NCBI GenBank assembly: GCA_026122225.1
Contig: JANEZZ010002061.1
Coordinates: 1,116,001 to 1,180,000, forward strand
Origin: Heloderma charlesbogerti
Lineage: Eukaryota > Chordata > Lepidosauria > Squamata > Helodermatidae
DNA: 64,000 nt
Direction: 5' to 3'
Position 1 is the stretch's first letter. Each line of letters starts with the position of its first letter. Positions 56,100-64,000 of the stretch are shown in pieces. The translations under genes and the position numbers were made by a program. The notes under the pieces are model-generated. The model was not told the origin of the DNA. It was given only the letters and a program-made list of their open reading frames with translations, and did not search any database.

Positions 56100-56249
56100 A
56101 TTAATTAAAAATGTATTCGAACTGCATTTATTTAAAAGGTTAAATAAAATGCACATATTAAAAAGCAAGCATCTAGTCTCCATGGTTCTTGTACACAGCA
56201 TAAAGAAGTGTAGGTAATATCTGCTAAAAACTTTCTAAGAATATAAGAA

Positions 56250-56555
56250 TGTAAGGATAGCCATGCTGGATCAGACCAAAGGTGAATTTAGGGCGCTGTG
56301 CTGGCTGTGGAATGCTGGGAGTTGTAGGACTTTTTTCTGTCCAAACATTCATAGGATTGCGCCCTGAGTCCAGCATCCTGTTTCCCATAATGGACAACCA
56401 GATACCTCTGGGAAGCCCACAAGTGGGACATGAGGGCAAAAGCTCTTTCCTGTTGTTGCTCTTCAGCAACAGGTTCTCAGAGGTATATAATACTGCCTCT
56501 GATCCTGGAAGTTCCACATGACTAGTAGCCTGTGATAGACTTTTCCTCTGCAGAT
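56250..56555 (-). mobile_element. CR1-like fragment split by half a family D MITE
   Basis: AGCCATGCTGGATCAGACCAAAGG, then 56289-56366 (AGGGCGCTGTGC...TTCATAGGATTGCGCCCT), then GTCCAGCATCCTGTTTCCC. Confidence 0.75.
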
Positions 56556-56809
56556 TTAATCTAATTCCCCTCCTTTTTTCTAAAATGCATTTTATTACAG
56601 AAAAGAGGGAGACACAGAAATATAAAACATAGCCGCACAACGCATGCCGCAAACTTGAGGGTAAAAGTTAAAGAAAATGTTAGTAGCAGTCATGACTGGC
56701 TATGAAGAATACATAAAAGTATAAAGGAAAAAGAAGACAAGAAAGAAAACCCAAACCCCACTACAAACCTAAGTCACGTAAATAGATTAAACATGAAATA
56801 TAAAATGTG
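56556..56809. other. TTC7A intron, unassigned
   Basis: AT-rich, nothing named. Confidence 0.4.
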
Positions 56810-57185
56810 TTCACTAGAGGTTTTTAAACAAATGCTGGCCACCTATCAGGGATGCTGTAGCAGAAGATTTCCCACGTTTTAAAATTTATTTATCACATTT
56901 CTATCCTGCCTTTTTTCCTCCTTAAGGAACCCAAGGCAACATACATAATCCTCCTCCTCCTCTCCATTTTATCCTCACAACAACAACCCTATGAGGTAGG
57001 TTGGGCTGAGAGGCTGTGACTGGCCCAAAGTCACCCAGTGAGCTTCCGTGACTGAGTGAGGACTAGAACCTGGATCTCCCAATTCCAGTCCAACACTCTA
57101 GCCACTATACCACACTAGCTCCCAATTGGCAGTGGGTTGGAATAAATGACCTTTGAGGTCCCATGCAATTCTATGATTCCATGAG
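56810..57185 (+). mobile_element. CR1 LINE 3' end split by a SINE
   Basis: AGAGGTTTTTAAACAAATGCTGG...CTATCAGGGATGC before, and GGCAGTGGGTTGGAATAAATG...AATTCTATGATTCCATGAG after, the SINE at 56884-57121. Confidence 0.8.
56884..57121 (-). mobile_element. tRNA-derived SINE with L2-type tail
   Basis: ATTTATTTATCACATTTCTATCC tail and CCTGGATCTCCCAATTCCAGTCC...GCCACTATACCACACTAGC head in reverse. Close relative of 20931-21178. Confidence 0.85.
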
Positions 57186-57624
57186 TATATCATTTGACAA
57201 TATGTAATAGTGGAGAGCTGATGAAGTGATCCTTCCTGTAAGAATAGGAAGGATCACTTCAAGAATGCTCCTATATCTGTGAAATGTGTACACGATTTCT
57301 CTATTCACATTCCCAGGAGGGAGTAGTTGTGTTCAGCTCTCAGTGACACTAATCAACACTGTTTGGACTCAGATAAGATGCTTCCAAGAAGTGATATTCA
57401 TTATTTTAAAAAATAGCTTCTTTGGGCTGCAAGGCTACATTCTCCTTGCATCAGCCGGAAGCACAGCTTGATGTTCATCTTTGGCTTATAAATTCCTTGC
57501 CTTCTCTCAAGTGGATGGTTAGCTGAACCCTTTGAATAAAGAGTCTGATTATTCTATTCCAAAAATTTTGTTCAGCTTTCATTATCACAAGATGAGGATT
57601 AAATGAAACAAAACAAAAAGGATT
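57186..57624. other. TTC7A intron, with one inverted repeat
   Basis: GAAGTGATCCTTCCTGTAAG / ATAGGAAGGATCACTTC at 57223-57260 is a 13-16 bp hairpin with a short loop. Otherwise unassigned. Confidence 0.55.
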
Positions 57625-58335
57625 AGACTAAGTGGAATGGGTTCAGAGGAGGCAACAAAGATGGTCAGGGCTATGGAAAACAAGTCCTATAAGGCTTGTA
57701 AACTGCCCAGAGAGCTTCACCTATGGAGCAGTATAGAAATGTAAATAGTGATAATGAAGATGAGAGAAGATGGAGGAGGGAGGAGAGAGGAGGGAGGAGA
57801 GACAGATGAGAGACAGAAAGATAGATAGAAGTTGATATATTTAGCTAGAGAAGAGAAGACTGAAATGGGTACAGGATAACACTCTTGAAAGACACTCGAG
57901 GGCTGTCACACAGAAGAGGGCAAAGACTTGCACTCTGCTGTCCAAGAGGGCAGGATTAGATCTAACGGGCAGGCTGCAGTTTGTTTGTTTGTTTGTTTGT
58001 TTATTAATTCATTTCATTTCTATACCACCCAATAGCCGAAGCTCTCTGGGCAGTTCACAAAAATTAAAACCAAACAGCACACAATAAAACAATTTAAAAT
58101 ATACAGAACATTATATAGAACAGTTGAACATTATGAGAAACTTCTTAATGGCAGTGGCAGTTTGACAATGTAACTAATTACCCAGAAGGGTGGTGGGCTC
58201 TTCCTTGCTTGAGGTCTTCAGCACAAGCTAGGCAGCCATCCATTTGAGATGTTCTAGGTTTGGATTTCCTGCATGGAGCAGGAGGTTGGACTGGACAGCC
58301 TACAAGGCCCCCCCAACTCTATAATTCTATAAACT
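57625..58335 (+). mobile_element. Older CR1 LINE fragment with insertions
   Basis: GGGTTCAGAGGAGGCAACAAAG, then TAGCTAGAGAAGAGAAGACTG, and the 3' end GGAGCAGGAGGTTGGACTGG...CTATAATTCTATAAA. Interrupted by L2-type tails at 57695-57760 (+) and 57980-58130 (-). Confidence 0.75.
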
Positions 58336-58408
58336 CATGGAGGCTAAATCTTAACAACAGCAATTAGCCATGACAGCTAAATGGAACCTCCATGGACAGA
58401 GGCTCCTT

Positions 58409-58556
58409 AGAACAGGGATGGGCAGAAAGTAGATCTCCAGTTATTTTGGACTCCAACTCCCAGCATTCCTCACCATTGGCCATGCTGGCAGGAGCTTCTG
58501 GGAGATGAAGTCCAACATCTCTGGAGATCTACGTTCTGCTCACTCCTGCCTTAGAA
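58409..58556. mobile_element. Palindromic hAT-type MITE, family A
   Basis: CAGGGATGGGCAGAAAGTAGATCTCC and GGAGATCTACGTTCTGCTCACTCCTG are inverted ends. Core CCATTGGCCATGCTGG. Confidence 0.8.
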
Positions 58557-58921
58557 TATCAGATGGCGGGAACAAAGTACAGGGGAAGGACACCAGCTTC
58601 ATGTCTTGCTTGTGAGTAGCCAGCTGCATCTTGCTTTATTGTTCTTATGCTGTTATAGCAAGACATCTGTTGCTATGGCTGTCGTTAGCTGCCTCAGGGG
58701 TCCCATTATGGGATGGAAAGGTGGGATATGCAAATGTTCATTAAATAAATAAACAAATCTTGCTGGCTGCTGTTGGCGACACCATTGCTGGACTAGATGG
58801 ACCTTGTCCTGCAAAGTCAGTTCTTACATTTTGTTCTTAAAATGTCTAAATTTCAAGTGCTTGAACTGACATCTTAGAAAGACTGCGGTGTGGACCACAT
58901 TTGACAAATCAAACACATTAC

Positions 58922-59039
58922 CATCAGTGGCTTGAAGACTGTACGTCAGGCCCAAGGCCAGGTAGCCCTTTGCTAGGAACTCCCCAGCATCTTCTCCTAG
59001 GCTGATCACCGTCTTGGCAAAACGCTCTCCTTCCTCCAG
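58922..59039 (-). CDS. TTC7A: TTC7A internal exon (TPR region), 118 bp
   Basis: Minus strand: acceptor ATCCTCACAG ends at 59040 and donor GTAATG follows 58922. It starts in phase 0 at CTG and ends with one base of the next codon. It reads [20 protein letters not shown], then [19 protein letters not shown]. The [19 protein letters not shown] block is a hallmark of TTC7 proteins. It is the most 5' exon seen. The preceding exon (expected to end near IGSLRW) is not in 59040-64000, so that intron is at least 4.9 kb. The TPR scaffold positions PI4KA, with EFR3 and FAM126, at the plasma membrane. Intact, no stop. Confidence 0.92.
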
Positions 59040-59202
59040 CTGTGAGGATGAGTTAATGAGAGAGAAACATTACTGGAATGGTCCCTTGCAAGCAGATCCC
59101 TCTGCCATGACAACCACAACAAGGTCTGATTTCTTGGGCTCAGCAGACTGGAAGCGAGCATCGTTGCTTCCTTTTCTACAGAGAGTTGCTATGGCTCCAG
59201 CC

Positions 59203-59598
59203 TAGGGATGCTGGAGAAGAATTTCGGATTAAAATGAGATCGGATTTCTAAGAATCTGACCTGCGGAATCTACTGCGGAGCACCCCCCTCAGGCCTGCGG
59301 AATCCATGGACTTTCGGATGATTTTTTTACTTTCCCGAAATTTATGCATATAAATCCATAGAAAAATATGTACGTTTCTGCTGAGAAAACGTTGAACGGA
59401 ACAGGGGACAATACACTAAACGTTACGTACTGAGGGAAATTATGTAGATACTTACGTAAATATTTGCGTAAATATTGCTGTATTTTTCTGCATGACAAAT
59501 AAAATATTTGCATCCGTCTGCGGGCAGATGACGGAACAAAAGCCCGACACTCCGCGAAACACAGACGGAGCGGAGTTTACACAGTCCGTACATCCCTA
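59203..59598. mobile_element. MITE family B, hAT-like, perfect target duplication
   Basis: TAGGGATGCTGGAG...CGTACATCCCTA, flanked by CTCCAGCC at 59195-59202 and 59599-59606, a perfect 8-bp duplication. CpG-rich at both ends (CTGCGGAATC; CTCCGCGAAACACAGACGG). It lies 163 bp from a TTC7A exon, in the intron upstream of it. Confidence 0.9.
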
Positions 59599-59641
59599 CT
59601 CCAGCCTGCTTGGAAAGCCTGACCACTAATCCTTGATGCAG

Positions 59642-59815
59642 AGGAAGGATCCAATAGTGTCACAGCACTAGCGTAATGCCAATAGTGCTCGCTAGGACGA
59701 CGGGTTTCCCGGAGACCCTGTTATGCTAGCATGTGCTACTGACGTCGTGCAAGCATTGGTTTGCGCTAGTGCAACGTCAACTGCGCTAGCGCCGTGACAC
59801 CGCTGGATCCTTCCT
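59642..59815. mobile_element. Long-inverted-repeat MITE, family E
   Basis: AGGAAGGATCCAATAGTGTCAC and its inverted GTGACACCGCTGGATCCTTCCT, followed inward by CTAGCG on both arms. CpG-rich. Shares end sequence with 40061-40298. Confidence 0.8.
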
Positions 59816-59929
59816 TGCGACAGTATGCTGGAATCACTCATGGGAGAAAGAAATACATTCTGCAGCACCAGGAAGCCCCCTTTCTGTATGGACCCATCTC
59901 TTCACTGCCCTTGTCACCAACCGCTGCTG

Positions 59930-60300
59930 ATGCTGCTCCTCTGCTTTACTGTTGCTACCAGCTCCCAAGTGAGGTTCGCCTGGCACCTACATTGTATTCC
60001 TTTCGGCGCCAGGTGAAGATCTTTTTATTTTCCCAGGCATTTTGGCATTTTAGCTTTCTAGACTTTTAGCTTTGCTGTTTTAAATCTGTATTTTAAATTC
60101 CTGCACTGCTGCTAGGTTTTATTGTGGTTGTATTGTTATATTGTGGTTTTAATGTTCTATATATTTTATATTGTTTTATTGTGTGCCGTTTGGTTTTAAT
60201 TTTTGTGAACCGCCCAGAGAGCTTCGGCTATTGGGCAGTACAGAAATGAAATGAAATGAAATGAATGAATGAATGAATGAATAAATAAATAAATAAGTAC
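59930..60300 (+). mobile_element. L2-like LINE 3' part with (GAAT)n/(AAAT)n tail
   Basis: LPSEVRLAPTLYSFRRQVKI (59968-60027) and FLFSQAFWHF. The 3' end GAGCTTCGGCTATTGGGCAG, then GAAAT, GAAT and AAAT repeats at 60244-60297. Confidence 0.88.
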
Positions 60301-60459
60301 CACTTGCTCACTTGCCGGACGGAGAGGCGGCCAGCAAGCGGCAGTTGGGACAGAGAACAAATAGGCAGCAATGGTAAAAAGATGGAGCAGAGCCAGAAGC
60401 TCTTGACTATGGGACCCCTGCTGAAGCATGGGTCTTGGCAAGGGCTCAATTTTGCCAAT

Positions 60460-60790
60460 AATAGAATCACAAAATTAGAAGGGACCTTGGAGCCATTGTG
60501 TCCAGTTACAATGCAGGATTGCAGTGACAGCATCCTGAAATATGGTCATCCAGCCTCTGCTTAAATACCGCCAGCGTAGAGCCCGCTACCTCCCCAAGCT
60601 GTCTGTTCCACTATCACACAGCTCTTACTGTTAGGAAGTTTCTCCTGAAGTTTAGCCAAGCTCTGCTTCCTTGTAATTTCCACCCATTAGTTCTAGTCCT
60701 GCCTTCTGGAGCAGCAAAGAATCAGTCCACTCTGTCTTCTGCATGACAGCCCATCAGATATTTAAAGAGCCCTGACAACAGCCCAGTTCT
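60460..60790 (-). mobile_element. Older CR1 LINE 3' fragment
   Basis: AATAGAATCACAAAATTAGAAGG (3' end), then TTAGGAAGTTTCTCCTGAAG and TCCACCCATTAGTTCTAGTC, the same subfamily as 15473-16850. Confidence 0.85.
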
Positions 60791-61427
60791 GCACAAGCTC
60801 AGAGTAATCCTCTCTTACATTACAATCTCACCTACTCGTAGGGTTCCCAGGCCTGGCCTGGAGAGAAGGTCTATATAACTTTAAATGCTCCATGATTCCA
60901 AGGCAGGAGGAAGTCATTCTTCCACCATCCGTCCCTTCACCTATCTCTCTCTAATGTCTGCTGTGACCAGCAGGGCTCTAAGTTTACCTAGAGCAGTCAG
61001 AGGAGAAGAGGGTGGACGAATAGAGCAGGAGGGGTAGGAGCTGCATCCTCTCTTGACACCTCGGGGAATCTAAAGGTGTAGGTGTCATTTCTGGGCAAAG
61101 AGCTGGCAACTCTACATGCTCCTGTGCTGAGCTCTGACATTTCGCCGGGGGCTGAGCTTGGTGGTTTGCACAGCTATGTTCTAGGCAGAGGCCTTCCTAG
61201 CACACACATTTCTCTGGCTTCCTTTTCTACACCTTTTCCTTAGCAGGTTGCTGCACTCAGTGCTGGGTCCAGATTTGAGCCCCTCTCCCACCAAAGCGCT
61301 GCCTGGTATCTCCCACCACCACCCAGCTGGCTAAATGGCAAATAGCAGAGGGCAGGAGCACTGCAATCTGCAGTGTAAGGTTGTGAGTTGCCCGCCACTT
61401 AAATGCTGTGATATAGTATTGCTCCAG
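60791..61427. other. TTC7A intron, nothing recognised
   Basis: No exon or nameable repeat. Confidence 0.4.
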
Positions 61428-61560
61428 GGCAGCCTTTCCCCAACCTGGTCCCCTCCAGATGTGTTGGAATGGAATACAACCTCCATCATCCCCAGCCAGG
61501 ATGTGGTGATGATGGGAGTTGTGCTACACATCTTGAGGGCACCAGGGCATGGCAGGATCT
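61428..61560. mobile_element. Palindromic hAT-type MITE, family A
   Basis: GCAGCCTTTCCCCAACCTGG, CTCCATCATCCCCAGCC, the inverted GATGATGGGAGTTGTG, and CACCAGGGCATGGCAGG. Confidence 0.75.
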
Positions 61561-61999
61561 TTAAAGCGGTGGGCGACTCGCCAGAGGGGGGCAGCAGACA
61601 TCAGCACCTGCCCAGCGATGCTGCTGGATGCTGACACCAAGCCTGGATACCATCAGAGCAGCATGTCTGTGGACGGACACAGATTCTGGGTAGAGAATGT
61701 CTATAAAGTGGCATCAGTGGGCAAATACGTCTTAGATTAAAAGACAGAGCATCATGTAAATGTGCAGGAGCAGGGCCAGCAAGAAAATAGTCATTGTGAA
61801 CCCAAAACACAGGCTTTCTAATAAAGGGATTAATTTTCCAATACTATGGGGACACTTTTGTATTAGATCCAGAGCTGCCACCCTTTTTTTCCAGGCCCTG
61901 CTCCATTCTTCTAACATAAGAAGGTCTCTTAAACCAAGTCAAACCACTGGTCCGCTTAGCTCAGCATTGCCTACATGGACTGATTGGAAGGGCCACAGC

Positions 62000-62155
62000 T
62001 CAGTGGCGGAGAAGGTTGCATGTTCAATCCCCAGCATCTCCAGGTAGGCAGGAAAAACTCCTCCTGAAACCCTGGAGAGCCACTGCCAATTGACAATACT
62101 GGGTGAGATGGGCCACGGGTCTGACTCTGTATAAGGCAGCTTCCGACGTTCCTAT
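62000..62155 (+). mobile_element. tRNA-derived SINE (second family)
   Basis: CAGCTCAGTGGCGGAGAAGG (A box), TGTTCAATCCCCAGCATC (B box), CCCTGGAGAGCCACTGCCA, and CTGTATAAGGCAGCTTCCGACG. Confidence 0.85.
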
Positions 62156-62159
62156 GACT

Positions 62160-62292
62160 GGCAGCAGCTCTCGGGTGTTTCAGACAGAGGTTAGGGTCTT
62201 TCCCAGCTCTACCTGGAGATGCCAGGCACTGAACCTCGGAGCTCCTGCCTACAAAATCTGCAACTCTGCTACTAAGCTATAGCCTTTCTGCA
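62160..62292 (-). mobile_element. tRNA-derived SINE (second family), inverted neighbour
   Basis: Plus strand TCTTTCCCAGCTCTACCTGGAG, GGCACTGAACCTCGG (B box reversed) and CTACTAAGCTATAG (A box reversed). Opposite orientation to 62000-62155. Confidence 0.75.
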
Positions 62293-62429
62293 TCATTAGC
62301 CTGTGATACAAACATTAAGCAGCTGGAAAGTTTTCTGTCATTTTATCTGAGGCCTGTATGTACATCTTGTGACCAGCCAAGCTGAATAGAGCCCACTGGC
62401 CTCATACTGGAGCCTGCCAGGTACATTCA

Positions 62430-62575
62430 TCCATCCATTACATTTATTACAGTTCTATACATTTTTATATTGTACTTTATCATCTTGTATTTTATGGTTT
62501 TTTAATTGTTGTGAGCCGCCTAGAGAGCTTTGGCTATTGAGTGGTATAGAAATGTAATAAATAAAAGAAATTATA
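62430..62575 (+). mobile_element. L2-like LINE 3' end
   Basis: GTTGTGAGCCGCCTAGAGAGC, GGTATAGAAATGTAATAAATAAA; a reversed fragment follows at 62583-62612. Confidence 0.75.
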
Positions 62576-62896
62576 ACAAAATAAACTGCCCAATAGCCAA
62601 AGCTCTCTTGACAACTCCCTTGCTGTCGCAGGCCCTTGTGGGGATAATCTATAAGGCTGGTATTATATTATTAGGCTATGGGTGGCAAGGTGGGTCACAA
62701 TTTATGCAGGCCTGCTTTACCTCCATGCCTGCTTAATCCCCACTGCTATTGAAGGCACAGGAGGAGAGCCAGTTTAAAAAAAAAAAAATGGCACACCTGC
62801 TACGTTCAGATTTTGAGACTACTGCCTGCGTTAACATACAAGCAAGAAGAACCAAGATTACAAACGGAACAGAGCACTTTGGTGGATGCTCTAAAG

Positions 62897-63062
62897 CACG
62901 AGTGGGCAAGCTGCAGCCCATGGCCTAATTTCAAAAATCCTCTGCAAATGATCAGTTCAGACCTCTGGCAAGAGCAGTCTGTCCCTATCCTGGCAGCCCA
63001 CTGGGTGGGGAGGAAGGGAGTGTCAGAAATAGAGAGAAAGGGGGTGGCAGAAAGAGAAAGAA

Positions 63063-63093
<31 letters not shown>

Positions 63094-63131
63094 AGAGGTG
63101 GCAGAAACCAAGGAAGGCAGGAAGGGTGGCA

Positions 63132-63180
<49 letters not shown>

Positions 63181-63342
63181 GAGGGAGGGAGGGAGGGAGG
63201 GAGGGAGGGAGGGAGGGAGGTGGTGGCAGAAAGCAAGCAAGCAAAGGGGTGGCAGAAAGAAAGGAAGGAAGGGGGTGGCAGACAGAGAAGGGGTGGCTGA
63301 AAGAGACACACAGAGAGAGAGAAGGGAGGGAGGGAGGGGAGG

Positions 63343-63436
<94 letters not shown>

Positions 63437-63552
63437 GGGATGGACCCACCCACTTCTGGTCTCACACGCTGTCGGCTTAGCCCCGCCCACTGCCAGCATG
63501 CTGCCTCTGACAGATTACCCCTGAAGGAAAGCAGCCCTTGGTTCCCCACCCG
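62897..63552. mobile_element. hAT-like element with purine-rich minisatellite
   Basis: CACGAGTGGGCAAGCTGCAGC...AGCCCTTGGTTCCCCACCCG. Flanked by CTCTAAAG (62889-62896) and TTCTAAAG (63553-63560), 7 of 8 identical. The interior carries the repeats at 63022-63440. No transposase. Confidence 0.75.
63022..63440 (+). repeat. GTGGCAG-spaced compound microsatellite
   Basis: GTGGCAG starts at 63044, 63098, 63126, 63223, 63249 and 63275, with GTGGCTG at 63293. Each is followed by a different simple repeat: GAAA/GACA, GAAA, GGGA, GCAA, GGAA, GA. 63131-63220 and 63312-63440 are pure purine on the plus strand. Confidence 0.95.
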
Positions 63553-63560
63553 TTCTAAAG

Positions 63561-64000
63561 ATAGAAGAGATGCTGAAGATGAGAGACGCAGGATATGCTT
63601 GACAGTCTCAGAGTATATGCCTCATTAGCTCACAAGATAGGCTGCAAGTCTTGTCAGCAATAATCAACAGCGTCCGCTCAGGGTTAACAGCCAGGCAGCA
63701 AAGCTTAGCATTATTAGAAGGATCCTGCTTCTTGGAGACTTTGATGAGACGCTCAAGCTTTCTCTAATGGTTTTAACTTGGAACTGAACCAGGATAGACA
63801 CAAATATTTAAGGGCCTGATGAAAAGGCATTCTTGATGCCCAGCCTTGTCAATAACTCAGCAGTTTGGTTATCTCCTTCATCCCATAAAGGTTTAAAATA
63901 ATTCAGCCTGCAAGAAATGTGCTTGCCAGCCAGAAAATAAAAACACAAAACTCCCATTCTGCAGAGCCTGTTTAGCATTACAATTATGAACAAAGAGTTC
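63561..64000. other. TTC7A intron, nothing recognised
   Basis: No exon or nameable repeat up to the window end. Confidence 0.4.

Noticed and set aside
20518..59039. TTC7B as the gene identity
   Set aside because: The LYVSLQLALVRQ and LHRKALQTLER blocks fit TTC7A as I know it; part of the 20518 exon resembles both paralogues, so some doubt stays.
62806..63628. Long open frames (up to 271 codons) over the GA-rich region on both strands
   Set aside because: They are translations of microsatellites (EREREK, FLSFFLS); repeats without stops give open frames in several phases.
1..64000. CRISPR array, phage or bacterial defence system
   Set aside because: The sequence is clearly vertebrate intronic DNA; the repeats seen are transposon copies and microsatellites, not spaced direct repeats.

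Overview
The window looks like intronic DNA of a squamate reptile (lizard or snake). The evidence is a nearly complete BovB (RTE) LINE and several BovB fragments, a tRNA-derived SINE with a BovB-type tail (Sauria SINE type), many CR1 and L2-like LINE copies, and numerous short hAT-like and palindromic MITEs. There is no bacterial-style gene organisation, CRISPR array or operon.

The only host gene recognised is on the minus strand. Four short exons (58922-59039, 43801-43858, 37194-37266, 20518-20678) join in phase with canonical AG/GT borders and encode consecutive TPR-region residues of TTC7A, a scaffold of the plasma-membrane PI4KA complex. Transcription runs right to left. The exons total 410 bp, under 1% of the window; the rest is intron, including at least 20.5 kb downstream of the last exon seen and at least 4.9 kb upstream of the first.

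Layout. 1-1262: internally deleted BovB. 2.2-9.5 kb: CR1 and L2 remnants split by a hAT element and a 420-bp palindrome. 10.2-12.7 kb: 5'-truncated CR1 with degraded endonuclease and reverse transcriptase. 13.5-18.4 kb: SINEs, an old CR1 carrying a MITE and a solo LTR, and CpG-rich DNA elements. 20.5-27.5 kb: TTC7A exon, two adjacent hAT-type MITEs, a 5S rRNA-derived SINE with a CR1 tail, and two solo LTRs of one family. 27.5-43 kb: mostly L2 and CR1, a second 5S/CR1 SINE, and two TTC7A exons nearby. 44-48.5 kb: hAT elements, a BovB fragment and a Sauria-type SINE. 48.7-52.95 kb: BovB interrupted by a CR1. 53-64 kb: more L2, CR1 and MITEs, the most upstream TTC7A exon, and a hAT-like element with a purine-rich minisatellite.

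How the parts relate: three LINE/SINE tail pairings are visible in one window (BovB with the Sauria-type SINE, CR1 with the 5S-derived SINE, L2-like with a tRNA-derived SINE). Nesting and target-site duplications give a relative insertion order at several loci. All family names are by recognition from the sequence; no database search was run.
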